Assembly (NCBI GenBank): GCA_028752905.1 | Contig: JAQNBH010000004.1 | Coordinates: forward strand, 30,724,251-30,788,250 | Direction of reading: 5' to 3' | Source: Cladorhizidae sp. MBARI D1340-BT2 | Taxonomy: Eukaryota > Porifera > Demospongiae > Poecilosclerida > Cladorhizidae | DNA length: 64,000 bases | Shown here: piece after piece, positions 52,664-64,000 of the stretch | Numbering within the stretch: position 1 is the first letter of the stretch | Layout of the letters: the number at the start of each line of letters is the position of its first letter | Program-made: the position numbers and the translations under genes | The notes under the pieces: generated by a model | What the model was told of the DNA's origin: nothing | What the model saw: only the letters and a program-made list of their open reading frames with translations | Databases searched by the model: none

Positions 52664-53220
52664 GCCCTGGGATGTGGGGACCTGGTGTAGCGAGGGCACT
52701 ACTGTGGGATGTGGCTGCTGGTGTAGCGAGGGCACCACTGTGGGATGTGGGGACCTGATGTAGCGAGGGCACTACTCTGGGATGTGGGGACCTGGTGTAG
52801 CGAGGGCACTACTCTGGGATGTGACCACCTGGTGTAGCGAGGGCACTACTGTGGGATGTGGGGACCTGATGTAGCGAGGGCACTACTCTGGGATGTGGGG
52901 ACCTGATGTAGCGAGGGCACTACTCTGGGATGTGACCACCTGGTGTAGCGAGGGCAATACTCTGGGATGTGGGGACCTGATGTAGCGAGGGCACTACTCT
53001 GGGATGTGGGGACCTGGTGTAGCGAGGGCACTACTCTGGGATGTGGCCACCTGGTGTAGCGAGGGCACTACTGTGGGATGTGGGGACCTGGTGTAGCGAG
53101 GGCACTACACTCTGGGTTGTGCGGACCTGGTGTAGCGAGGGCACACTCTGGGATGTGGGGACCTGGCGTAGCGAGGGCACTACTGATGGGTGTGGCTGCC
53201 TGGTGTAGCGAGGGCACTGA
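52664..53220. repeat. Minisatellite, ~37-bp unit
   Basis: About 15 copies of GGGACCTGGTGTAGCGAGGG plus CACTACTCTGGGATGTG. Confidence 0.95.
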
Positions 53221-53630
53221 CCTGAGTGTCTCTAAATAGCACAGGTCCCAGGTCCTGATTTAGAGTATAGCAACCGTAACCTGCTGTACTCAGCAATGGA
53301 TACCAGATGGATTTTTTCTTTAGTGATTAGTAAAGAATTCAAATGAACTGACTGGCAAAGAACTTGCTCAGCAGCCAACTCAAGAAGAGGGTGTGGCTAA
53401 TGTTGAATGCACAAGCTCTGCTACTATAGTGGGAGGAGCTTGTTAGTGTTGAATTTGTGCACCCAACCTTGGCCAAGCCTACTTCTTTACCAGCTCCTGA
53501 GTTAGTGCGTCGCTAGCAGACTTGTCATTCTCCAGCTCTCAGTTGTGCTACATGAAGGTTCATTTCCTCAAAACCTGCTAATAGTTACTTCACTAAAGAA
53601 TCTTGTGCCGGCATATAACTTATACTATCT
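53221..53630. other. Intergenic, nothing recognised
   Basis: No gene, array or repeat family seen. Confidence 0.55.
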
Positions 53631-53631
53631 A

Positions 53632-54878
53632 ATACTATAAATATCAACACAATTAATACTATAAATACCAACACAACTGCTACTATCTAATACTATAAAT
53701 ACCAACACAACTGCTACTATCTAATACTACTATAAATACCAACACAACTGCTACTATCTAATACTATAAATACCAACACAACTGCTACTATCTAATACTA
53801 CTATAAATACCAACACAACTGCTACTATCTAATACTATAAATACCAACACAACTGCTACTATCTAATACTATAAATACCAACACAACTGCTACTATCTAA
53901 TACTATAAATACCAACACAACTGCTACTATCTAATACTATAAATACCAACACAACTGCTACTATCTAATACTATAAATACCAACACAACTGCTACTATCT
54001 AATACTATAAATACCAACACAACTGCTACTATCTAATACTACTATAAATACCAACACAACTGCTACTATCTAATACTATAAATACCAACACAACTGCTAC
54101 TATCTAATACTATAAATACCAACACAACTGCTACTATCTAATACTATAAATACCAACACAACTGCTACTATCTAATACTATAAATACCAACACAACTGCT
54201 ACTATCTAATACTATAAATACCAACACAACTGCTACTACTAATACTATAAATACCAACACAACTGCTACTATCTAATACTATAAATACCAACACAACTGC
54301 TACTATCTAATACTATAAATACCAACACAACTGCTACTATCTAATACTATAAATACCAACACAACTGCTACTATCTAATACTATAAATACCAACACAACT
54401 GCTACTATCTAATACTATAAATACCAACACAACTGCTACTATCTAATACTATAAATACCAACACAACTGCTACTACTATCTAATACTATAAATACCAACA
54501 CAACTGCTACTATCTAATACTATAAATACCAACACAACTGCTACTATCTAATACTATAAATACCAACACAACTGCTACTACTATCTAATACTATAAATAC
54601 CAACACAACTGCTACTATCTAATACTATAAATACCAACACAACTGCTACTATCTAATACTATAAATACCAACACAACTGCTACTATCTAATACTATAAAT
54701 ACCAACACAACTGCTACTATCTAATACTATAAATACCAACACAACTGCTACTATCTAATACTATAAACACCAACACAACTGCTACTATCTAATACTATAA
54801 ATACCAACACAACTGCTACTATCTAATACTATAAATACCAACACAACTGCTACTATCTAGAATACCAATGCAACTGCT
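53632..54878. repeat. Minisatellite, 34-bp unit
   Basis: About 36 highly uniform copies of ACTATAAATACCAACACAAC plus TGCTACTATCTAAT. Length variants come from an extra CTA (CTACTACTATC) in several units. Confidence 0.96.
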
Positions 54879-55324
54879 ATTACAGTAGACAGCACTCATA
54901 ACCTTAGACTTAGAGGCAAGGTCCTAAAGTGCTAGAAGGGTGGCATATGTAGTACTGGTCAAGTTAGGAATCCCCCCAACACAGATTGCTCTATTCTTGC
55001 CAGCTCTGCTCTAAAAGATGCCCTAAATCTTGAGCAACAGCTTTGACAACTGCAGCTAATAAGAGGCGTGGTCATCTATGTAGTAAACGTCATGTCTCAA
55101 CGTCTCGTGAAATACTTTGCCTTGCCGGTGAAGCTACAGCATCTGCACAACTGACACCATTTCCAACGGCACAGAGACCAGAGCAAGATACACACGCCCC
55201 ACGGGAGGGGAGCTTGACACACTTTATGCACACAGAACATCATGAGGCAACCAGAGTTTGACGTACAACAACCAAGAAGTACATTGGGGGGGGGCAGGAC
55301 CATTTTTGGGGGAGGACTATACCA
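54879..55324. other. Intergenic, nothing recognised
   Basis: Short open frames only; no family match. Confidence 0.5.
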
Positions 55325-55935
55325 TATGTTTTTTGTTGTTGGTGGTTACCACTTTACTACATAGATTCTTTACTACATAGATTCCATAAACTTCATGGCA
55401 TGGACTTGATATATAGCTCAAAAGATAGGTCTCTCTTTGTGCTCTCTGTTGATACTAAAATATTTTTCATAAGTATAACTATAGCCAAGTTACTGGAGCT
55501 ACAAGTGGAGGGAACCTCAAAAACCTGAATGACTGATTTTGTGGCATAAATATCTCCAGATTGCAAAGTGCTAACGAGTTGAAATTAGCACCAGTGGCTA
55601 GAGGAAGCCCTACTCTATGCAATGAGTGTTTTCATTAGGCGCTAAAATGTAAGTACGCGGTCAAGCGCGCGGGTAGAAAATGAATTTCCTTAATAATCCA
55701 TAAAAATCATTTCCCACCCACATGCTTGACCACATACTTACATTTTAGTGGCTAATGAAAACACTCATTGGTAGCCACTTCAACTCGTTAGCACTTTGCA
55801 ATCTGGAGATATTTATGCAGCAAAATCAGGCATTCAGGTTTTGAAGTTCCCTCACCCTTTAGGTCCAGTAACTTGGATATAGTTATACACATGAAAAATA
55901 TTTTAGTATCAAAAGAGAGCACACTGAGTGAAACA
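55325..55935. mobile_element. Foldback (near-palindromic) element, copy B
   Basis: The left half with GATTGCAAAGTGCTAACGAG and GAAATTAGCACCAGTGGC matches the inverted right half with CTCGTTAGCACTTTGCAATC around a centre near 55690. Very close to copy A (270-795), so these two were active more recently than copy C. The right arm stops near 55935. Confidence 0.8.
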
Positions 55936-56670
55936 AACAACTCTATTGGATTAAGAAGGAAAGATGTAAGACTGCACGCATGTAGACTGCAACTAGTTAG
56001 ACGCCATTCACACTTTAAATCATGTGCATCACACCGGCGTAATATTTGATGCACACAATTTGAAATGGTGATGGAATGCTAGCAGTACAGGACATGCCAC
56101 AACACTCTAGGCAGTCGATAGTAATTACATGAAGTGTATAAATCTCCTCTAGATCATGTGAGGATTAACCAAGAATGCACCTAATTAGCACCCTTGAAGG
56201 ACCCACCATTGATGACTTATTCCACATGTGGAAGTGATTTTAGTGCTCAAGGGAAACTGGTACTGCAGCTGATGTATAGATGTGTACACAGAAGCCATGT
56301 CCTATGAGGTTCACTGGGAAAGGTCTAGCAGCCAAGCCTAGCTCTGCAGATATAACTCGTTATTCGGTAGAGGCAAAAAATTGTTGTGAACTCTGCACTT
56401 TGTGGTTAAAGCATGCATCTAAACCATGTGAACCTGGGGGGTGGGGCAGTCAAAATAACCGTGGTAATAATAATGCCCTGGAACCATCACGTTGGAGCCG
56501 ATTCAACATTGGAGGGGGGGGGGGGGGGGGCAAGATCTTCATTTAAAATGTCCACAGTAACTAGCCATTTTTGGCAGAGAAGCATGCAACTCGGTAAGTA
56601 TAAATTAGCTACATTAATTAAAGTTCAAGATTATTGGTGTGCACTCTCTAGAAGGTTCTAAAATGGTCAC
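55936..56670. other. Intergenic, nothing firm
   Basis: A poly-G run at about 56512-56530; no gene recognised. Confidence 0.5.
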
Positions 56671-59470
56671 ATGCACGAAGTCCTCCATCTTGAACTTGTT
56701 AGCCCTCCGCAAATGACCCCAGACGCTTCTCCCGTCCAGGAAACTGACTGGGATAAAATGTGACATTTGCCAGCCCGACAGGAATGAGAAACTTGTTTTC
56801 CCAGAGAGACAGAATGTGGAGGCAGGTTTCTAGCAGGGAACATGACTGTGTTTAGCTTTGCTGGATGTTTTCCCAAGGAACTCGATATTCCACAGACGAA
56901 TAATGGTGATGGTGTAGAAGCAAACATTGGAACAGCATAGAGCCATGTTCCACAGCAGCTGCAGGCCTCACAGCAACTGCGACTTGAGTGAGCCATGAAG
57001 AACTCAAGTAGGGCAAGTGCTGAGAAGAAGCCACGAGGGAAACAACCTTCCCCAAAGCAGGACAGAACCTAGAATAATCTCCTGTGCCTCTTTTGTGATA
57101 GCCCATCTGATCCTCTGCATGCGGCTATAATTGAAGTGGTCGGTGAAAGAGTCAAGAGACGTGCAGTCAAGATCCTGGATGAGAGGCTCTTGGGAGAAAT
57201 GTCCTCTGGGGATCTTGTTGCAAGTGAAGCTAAATATTACGCAATGTGCTTAGTTGCCTTGTCGAGTAGAGCAGGTGTCTCGACGGACTGACAATCACAC
57301 TCACAGAAGCACACTATGCCCGTGCACTTGCAGAGCTCGTTGCACTCATTGAAGACACACTCACAGACAGAGAAGAACACACTCCCATTTTTAAATTCTG
57401 ACCTTGCTCGGCTATACAGGGACACACTTACACAACTTAAATGAATCTTCTCCAGTGTGCACTCCACGAGGATGAAGGACCGAATTTTGGCACGTTCTCC
57501 TGAACTACAGGCCGTCAAGTGCGGACAAGACACTCTCTTGATGTCTAATGAGGACATTGGTACTACTTGGTGGCAAGCATGTTAGAATGAGCTACAATGA
57601 TGCATATATACTAGTACAAGCAACAGGAACTGTAGCAGGGAGCCATGAACACAACTACCCAGTTCACTGGTGCTTTCCATGCCAAATGCCAAGTCCAAGC
57701 TTGCCTCAATCCTTGTAAACTCTTGTGGCAATGTTGTTTGATGGTGCTAACATCAGAGAGCATCCACTTGAAACATGGCCACCAGCCCAGCTGAGCATCC
57801 ACCAGCCAGCTGATTGTCGTCTTTACAGAGTTCACTGCAAGAATCTAACACTGATAATGTAGCACACAACCAGTTCTGTGAGTCACCCTACCAGTGTACC
57901 CGTCGGGTCTTGCGACATAACAAGACGCATCAAAGGGAATCTGTTGATATGCTGTATGGGTGGGGCTTAACAGTGTCATGTGACAAGAGTTCTTGACATC
58001 TCAATGGAAGTGGGCACTAAGATGTACCAGTGCCTTGACAGGTTGAACAGCGTAGGTCCAGCACAACTGAAAGTGGGCGTGTTCACTACATCTGCAGTGG
58101 ACAATATCAATCACCTAACAAGTGCGACCTCGTGGACGAGTTCACGGAATGGCAGAGGTACAATCTCAGCGTTGCAACACTGTACCAACTCTGACCAGAC
58201 CCGCTGAATATGAGCAGTCACGACACTTGATGATCGCTCTTCTGTAGCAAGACACTTGATGATCGCTCTTCTCAACCATGTTGTCTCGGAAGAGCAGGCC
58301 CAGGCTCCCATTGTCCTGCACACAAATGCCTCCTGTGACACAAGGCAAGCTGCCCCACCTAGTCCCCAGCCCAGCAAACTGAATGCCCCTCAAATGCCTC
58401 CTGCTGTGCAGTTGAAATATAAAGTCAACTAACCAGGGTTTCATTAAGAAAATTGTCCAAGGGGGGGGCAACTGGAGGAATCTGGATATTAAGGGGGGGC
58501 ATGATGTCAAGCACTTATCAACATCAATATAATACAATTTCCAAGGAGGGGCAAAAAGGTTCCAAGGCCCCCCCCCTAAATGAAACCCTGCTAACAACAT
58601 CACTGACCTTCTCAATAATCAACTTGAAATTCACTCTCTCGATCTTCAACTGGAGTAGATTTCAAGTTGATTATTGAGGTCGATGTAATTTCAGAAAATT
58701 TGGGAACACTTAATTATTTCTGATGAAGGCTAGAGCAACTAGTTGAAACGTCGAGAGAATACAATTTCAAGTTGATTATTGAGGTCGATGTAATTTCAGA
58801 AAATTTGGGAACACTTAATTATTTCTGATGAAGGCTAGAGCAACTAGTTGAAACGTCGAGAGAATACAATTTCAAGTTGATTATTGAGGTCGATGTAATT
58901 TCAGAAAATTTGGGAACACTTAATTATTTCTGATGAAGGCTAGAGCAACTAGTTGAAACGTCGAGAGAAAACAATTTCAAGTTGATTATTGAGAAGGTTA
59001 TTGTAATTTGTAATACTTAATTTGTCTTTGCAAGACTTTCCATTCGAATGTGGAATGGTGTTTTTGCAGGTGACTGCAACATGCATGTGTATGGCTATAC
59101 ATGTGCATGCAGGAACTGGCGTATCTGATGTGTGTCCTGGTCAGCTTTCCATGCAAATCATGATGATCTTCCAAGTGCAACTATCTCTTGTCTTTGTTGC
59201 TGTTGCAGTTGCCATGGCGAGGCATTCACTGGATGCCATCAAAACAGTGACAGGTCTCGCACACCTAGGACACCTGTTGTTGCAGTGGACCAGCCACTGT
59301 CTGCCAGTGCAAAGGATGTCCAGTGGAAATGGCCATTACGTCAGGGGGAGGCAAAGTTTGCTGTCCTGTTTGGAGGACTCCACACATTCATTGAGTTGGC
59401 TGCTTTGGAGACACAGAGAGATCTTAGAGAAGTAGTGGATGGGCACCAGCACTGGTGCAGGCAGGAGGCG
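56670..59470 (+). pseudogene. Decayed member of an uncharacterised multicopy animal gene family
   Basis: Ordered plus-strand fragments with stops and shifts: LCLFCDSPSDPLHAAIIEVV and SSGDLVASEAKYYAMCLVAL (57080-57260), ALAELVALIEDTLTDREEHT (~57325), RMKDRILARSPELQAVKCGQ (~57480), VGVFTTSAVDNINH (~58075), GRGTISALQH (~58150), PVVAVDQPLSASAKDVQWKW then GEAKFAVLFGGLH (59270-59390) and SSGWAPALVQAGGATLPT (~59430-59475). I recall this order (a CxxC-like start, 'E-A-K-Y-H-x-x-C-L', 'F-T-T-A-A-x-D-N-I-D-H', 'G-G-L-H') from large families of hypothetical proteins in corals, lancelets and fish; function unknown, possibly transposon-linked. A 105-bp array (58610-59005) splits it and a 24-bp minisatellite starts at its last recognisable residues. 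Confidence 0.6.
58610..59005 (+). repeat. Tandem array of the hammerhead-like repeat, 105-bp unit
   Basis: Three units with CTGATGA at 58720, 58825 and 58930. Each has CTGATGAAGGCTAGAGCAAC, then TAGTTGAAACGTCGAGAG, then TTTCAAGTTGATTATTGAGG. The left edge carries an inverted CTTCTCAATAATCAACTTGA, so the array is bounded by inverted ends. Confidence 0.85.
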
Positions 59471-60148
59471 CAACACTACCCACACATGTCACACTCACAC
59501 TACCCACACCCACACTACCCACACATGGCACACCCACACTACCCACACATGGCATGCTCACACTACCCACACATGGCATGCTCACACTACCCACACATGG
59601 CATGCCCACACTACCCACACTACCCACACATGGCACACCCACACTACCCACACATGGCATGCTCACACTACCCACACATGGCACACTCATACTATCCACA
59701 CATGGCACACCCACACTACCCACACATGGCATGCTCACACTACCCACACATGGCATGCTCACACTACCCACACATGGCACACCCACACTACCCACACATG
59801 GCACACCCACACTACCCACACCCACACTACCCACACATGGCACACTCACACTACCCACACATGGCATGCCCACACTACCCACACATGGCACACTCACACT
59901 ACCCACACATGGCATGCTCACACTACCCACACATGGCATGCTCACACTACCCACACATGGCATGCTCACACTACCCACACCCACACTACCCACACATGGC
60001 ATGCTCACACTACCCACACATGGCACACTCACACTACCCACACATGGCATGCTCACACTACCCACACATGGCATGCTCACACTACCCACACATGGCACGC
60101 CCACACTACCCACACATGGCACACCCACACTTCCCACACATGGCGTGC
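59466..60148. repeat. Minisatellite, 24-bp unit
   Basis: About 28 copies of CTCACACTACCCACACATGG plus CATG. Stop-free in all plus frames and one minus frame, giving ORFs of 250-361 codons that are artefacts (His/Pro, Thr/His, Leu/Pro and Val/Gly repeats). Confidence 0.95.
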
Positions 60149-60955
60149 CCACCAAGTCACAGTGTGTCATACACCTGCCGCAGGAACATGAGAAGTTCCT
60201 TGGAGCAAACTTCCTGAGGCAGGCCAAGTGTGCAGAGAGCTCTTGCGCTGTGACGCACCAAAGCCTGTCAAACAAACTTGCGAATGCAAGCAAGCTGCAC
60301 AGCCCTGCACGGCAAGTCCATGCCAGCACTCGTGCATTGTACACTCACTGTTAGTTTAACATGTACGACTCCTCTCAGCTGACATCAAATATTCTTCAAA
60401 GATTCCTTTTCTTTATTTTTGTGACAGTTATTTTGTTAAAAGGTTCTTCTAACAGCGAGTACAAGTGGCCGGACACAGTCAACAATGTTGCTGTTGTTGC
60501 TGTTGCCGTTGTTAATCTGGCCCCAATATCCTATATGTAGACTCCAAGATGAAGGACCTGGTGGCCATTTTCAAGATTATCAAGAAATGGCTACCATAGT
60601 CCCCCAAGGCCAAATCGGAGATGGCACTGTAGCTAAATTTACACATACTGCACCGACTTGATTCAGATGTGCTAAGTTTCAGGCTCTTACAACAAGTGCA
60701 CGATTCCCTCCCCTTATCCGCTGGACTATATAGAACAGCAGAGCTTCAGTCAGGTAAAACTCAGACACCAGTTACAGCATGCACTGTTGGAGCTGCGTAT
60801 GATGTTAGTTATAGCCATAGAGGTGTTGTCATCAAGATAGCACTAGTAGTGAGTGCAAGGCATCGAGTGGCCAGAGAAGGTGCGATGGAGAGAGGGGGGG
60901 GGGGGAGAAAAACAAGGGGAAAAAAGGGGTGGTGGGGAACATCACTTATTTTACT
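60149..60955. other. Intergenic, unassigned
   Basis: An open plus stretch (QEHEKFLGANFLRQAKCAES, ~60180-60345) right of the minisatellite may belong to the same decayed gene as 56.7-59.5 kb, but I recognise no match. Confidence 0.35.
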
Positions 60956-60956
60956 C

Positions 60957-61145
60957 TCAATGAACTCCCAGTTGACATAATAGCATTAAAATAACCTTCT
61001 CAATAATCAACTTCAAATTGTATTCTCTCGACATTTCAGACTAGAGCTTCTCAATAATCAACTTGAAATTGTATTCTCTCCTTAGTCAAATTGTCGAGAG
61101 AATACAATTTCAAGTTGATTATTGAGAAGGTTATTCACTTATCTT
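60957..61145. repeat. Hammerhead-like family, inverted pair
   Basis: CTTCTCAATAATCAACTTCA and CTTCTCAATAATCAACTTGA on the left face the inverted TTTCAAGTTGATTATTGAGA on the right, forming a long hairpin; the hammerhead core itself is mostly lost. The left flank is shared with 44365. Confidence 0.75.
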
Positions 61146-61880
61146 AGCCCGAGACCCCATGGGACCAAACTTGAAATCCTCGAGCTCTAGCCACTGTCCT
61201 AGCATTAGCATAGCTGAACCACTAGTTAATGCATACTGAGCTCTACATTGTTGATGTCGTCATGATGATGTAATGCTTGGATCGCGATGTGGATAGGGCG
61301 TCAAGAATTGCATGACTTAAATCTTCCTTACAGATTCCAAACGGGTCCAAGGTTGAATATGAATAACAGGACGTCCTGCTACTTAACGGGGTGGCAGGTT
61401 CTGAACCAGAAATGTGCATGTGTAAGTGTGGATGTGAGTGGAGATTTTATTAGCAGTGGTGGAAGCAGCTCTCCTGGGAGATGGGAAGCACACTACACTA
61501 CGAGTGAGGTCATTAGGCAGTGCTTTCTGCAGGAATTCTCCGAGTCCTAAAGAAATGTGTATGGTTTATTTGTTTGTGAGCATGCTCTGACTTAAAGTCA
61601 GTCCACGCTGGCTTCATTGCACCAGCGACAAATAGAATGCGCCCACCGACGGTTACCGTGCAGCATTTTTGTCCGAGTGGTACTCACCTTAAGTTCAGTA
61701 CGAGCTTGAGTCTATTCCAACTTAAGAGTACAACATTGGTGATGAGGATACTGGAAGATGTCCAAGGAGTCATTGGAAGCCACGGGTTCCACCCAGAAAA
61801 TGAACTCTCTCATCCAACATGCAACCGGGCAATCTCTATTTCCTCACACCCAGTGATGTGGCTGATGTACAAGTCTTCCA
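61146..61880. other. Upstream of the Gypsy remnant; no LTR identified
   Basis: Short open frames (61287-61550, 61637-61927) without a recognised domain. A long terminal repeat might be here, but no matching partner lies in the window. Confidence 0.4.
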
Positions 61881-61884
61881 ACGG

Positions 61885-62475
61885 ACAAGACCTACGAGCT
61901 TCTAAGTACTTTGGTGGTTCCAACTGAGCCCTGGGAAAGTCCCTGGATGAAATAAAAGCATCGCTGAAGAAGCATTTTGAAGCAAAGCTTGCTGGTGATT
62001 GAGCAGAGCACTTTCACTCTCATCAGCACTCACAAGATGGGGGTAAATCCGTCGCTGATTGCTTGGCTGGACTTTGGCTCACGAGCTGTAGTGGGTGAGT
62101 TTATCTCTGAATGCTCGGCTGGACTTTGAAAGCATATTACCGACCGTGGCTATGGAGAGGATATTGACGAGCCATTGAGAGACTGGATAGTTAGTGGCCT
62201 ACGTCATGTGTCCATACAGAGTGAAGCTACTGGGTGATGAGAACCTCTCCCAACCAAGAGTCTCTTGGACATGGCCCAAGGTATGGAGTCAGCCAAAGGA
62301 AATGCCAAAGCTTCCTGAAAAGCAAGGAAGTAGAGGTCAAGGCTGTGACTGAGACCTCTAATAGTGCCGCTACAGGTGTGGAAAAGCTTCTCTTAAAGGA
62401 CTGCACATTAGACGTGTAGAAGCCACAATTGTGGTCTGGGAAAGTGTGGTCATATTGCACCTGTCTGTCTATTTA
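61885..62475 (+). pseudogene. Ty3/Gypsy gag remnant
   Basis: Fragments TYELLSTLVVPTEP and GKSLDEIKASLKKHFEAK, in adjacent frames, match the Gypsy gag pattern 'T-Y-x-L-L-x-x-L-V-x-P-x-x-P-x-x-K-x-x-x-E-I'. Near 62370-62460 'C-x-x-C-G-K-x' and 'G-K-V-x-x-x-x-x-x-C' stretches are the decayed zinc knuckles. Stops and frameshifts throughout. Confidence 0.7.
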
Positions 62476-62527
62476 AGAAACTACATGCATTCAGCTTGAG
62501 GCAATAGCGACAACCATTGAGGATTTC

Positions 62528-62881
62528 ATGTCACAAGAAGCAGATTCAACTCCACTACGAGAGACGGGAGGAGAGACAGATGACCTTCCCCTTCATATGG
62601 TAGGAGGGTCTTCTGCAGCCCCCATCAAAGTACCTCTAACGATGGATCATAGAGAACATGAAATGGAGCTAGAAACCGGGGCCACTGTCACTATTATCTC
62701 TGCCCGGAGCTGTAGAGAGCTATTCCCCAAGGTCAAACTGAAGAAGTCACCCATCCTCCTCAGGGCCTACCAATGCCTACCAATGCACGAGAAATTCAAG
62801 TCCAAGTCCAATATGAGGCTTCTAAGTGACCCTGGCTTTCTTGAGAGGAATTGGCTTCAGCACCTCAGGCTCATTGAATGA
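62528..62881 (+). pseudogene. Ty3/Gypsy aspartic protease remnant
   Basis: A 117-codon open frame with MELETGATVTIISARSCREL and LERNWLQHLRLIE. This is the pepsin-like retrotransposon protease, but the catalytic D-T/S-G reads ETG, so activity would be lost. It lies between gag and RT as expected. Confidence 0.75.
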
Positions 62882-62999
62882 AGGCAGTGGAATCTCAAGA
62901 GTGGCAGCCAGGAACACCTACTGGATAAGCATGTACATACACTGACCTACTTACTAATCAATGGGCTAGCGACCATCACATCTTTCTCTGTGTAAACCT

Positions 63000-63850
63000 G
63001 AGGTGAAGCCAACGTTTTTCAAATCCAGTATTGTCCTCTACGCTGAGAAGTTCCATTGCAGATGAGGTTCCTGGAACAAGAGTCGTTCTGGAGGAGGCGA
63101 CACACAGTCATCTGCGTGGCGTCCCAATATCTGATGGGAAGGTGCGGCTCTGCGGAGAAGTCAAGGTCACCATGAATGAGGCTCTTCCACCAGTACCTTC
63201 TTCCAAAGGCTGAAGAAGACATCGCTACTTTAGCAGTGAGGAGTTCACAAAACTTGACCTATCGCAGGCTCACTTTAACAGGAATTGCACTCTGACCCGC
63301 TGCAGTATTGCACCACCAAACCTCACAAAGGCCTGCACCAGTTTACTTGTCATCGTTCAGGACAGCACCAGCTCCTGCACTCTTCCAGAGGGTTACCGAC
63401 ATGATCTTGCTAGGAATTCCAGGGGTCCTGTGTTACACTGACAACATCCTCATCACCAGAGCAACATACGACGGACACCGAGACCTGCAAGAGGTTTTAC
63501 ACGTTACAAGTGTACAGAATTTGAATGAAGTGGAAAGAAGTGCACGTTTGTGAGAGCCGGTGTTGAGTGCGTAGGTCACCAGGTTGGTGTGGAGGGCATG
63601 AGAGCTATATGCCTGAGGAGATAGAGGCATTTCAAAATGCCCCACACCCCGAGAGCCTACAGCAGTTAAGATTCCCCCTGGGGATTTTGAATTATGACCG
63701 ATGCTTTTGCCGAATTTAGCGACTCTCTGCCAACCATTATAAATGATGTGCTGCAAAAAAGGCAAGAAGTGAGCAGGGTCAGCAAAGTGCAAATACAAGC
63801 AGTGAGGTCAACCAAGCCACTCTCGACAACTTGTAATCCACCATGCTGCT
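63000..63850 (+). pseudogene. Ty3/Gypsy reverse transcriptase remnant
   Basis: In order but in shifting frames: KPTFFKSSIVLYA, VRLCGEVKVTMNEALPPV, EEFTKLDLSQAHF, APALFQRVTDMILLGIPGVL then CYTDNILITRAT, CTFVRAGVECVGHQ, and LRFPLGILNYDRCF. The catalytic 'Y-x-D-D' reads YTDN, a second inactivating change. The RNase H start (near 63830) is barely visible before a tandem repeat takes over. Confidence 0.8.
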
Positions 63851-63854
63851 CACT

Positions 63855-64000
63855 CACCATGGTGCACCTCATGAGGATAGATGTTGATCACTCACCATGG
63901 TGCACTTCATGAGGCTAGATGCTGATCACTCACCATGGTGCACTTCATGAGGCTAGATGTTGATCACTCACCATGGTGCCCCTCATGAGGATAGATGTTG
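63855..64000. repeat. Tandem repeat, 38-bp unit, continues past the window
   Basis: GATCACTCACCATGGTGCAC plus TTCATGAGGCTAGATGTT, about four copies, starting within the decayed RT/RNase H region. Confidence 0.9.

Noticed and set aside
59132..60354. Frames of 250-361 codons on both strands, His/Pro and Val/Gly repeats
   Set aside because: 24-bp minisatellite; only the first part (before 59470) resembles a protein, and that is the decayed family described.

Overview
The window is animal nuclear DNA, most likely from an invertebrate. It has GT-AG introns of 0.1-12 kb, Penelope, Ty3/Gypsy, hAT and pogo-type transposon remnants, and many minisatellites. No operon, tRNA, rRNA or CRISPR array was seen. 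The species cannot be fixed from sequence alone; a sponge or other non-bilaterian is a guess.

The main gene is a formin of the FMNL (formin-like) type on the minus strand, from its start codon at 37451 to an exon ending at 992; its 3' part lies beyond the left edge. I placed 14 coding exons whose phases all agree, giving 707 codons: a myristoylation-type MGN start, GBD/FH3 (diaphanous-inhibitory) region, coiled coil, proline-rich FH1 and the first part of FH2. Coding sequence is 2.1 kb of 36.5 kb. All 11 introns of 299 bp or more contain a tandem repeat array, while the two short introns (118 and 139 bp) contain none. Two exons have dinucleotide repeats running directly into their 3' splice sites. 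A last exon of a serine carboxypeptidase (S10 family, minus strand) lies 1.7 kb upstream of the formin start.

About 30 different minisatellites (units 16-105 bp) fill roughly a third of the window by eye. The largest are a 57-bp array (27.15-31.05 kb) and a 27-bp array (21.02-23.67 kb). Because their units are multiples of three and lack stops, they give long reading frames that are almost certainly not genes.

From 39 kb rightward the DNA is intergenic and rich in transposon remains: a decayed hAT transposase (43.8-45.8 kb), a head-to-head pair of 5'-truncated Penelope-like elements each ending in a convincing hammerhead ribozyme (46.28-47.11 kb), a decayed copy of an uncharacterised multicopy animal gene family (56.7-59.5 kb) and a decayed Ty3/Gypsy gag-protease-RT (61.9-63.85 kb). 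Three dispersed non-coding families recur: a ~620-bp near-palindromic foldback element (3 copies), a short element with a hammerhead-like core (7 loci, one a 105-bp tandem array), and a ~450-bp pogo-MITE-like element (2 copies).
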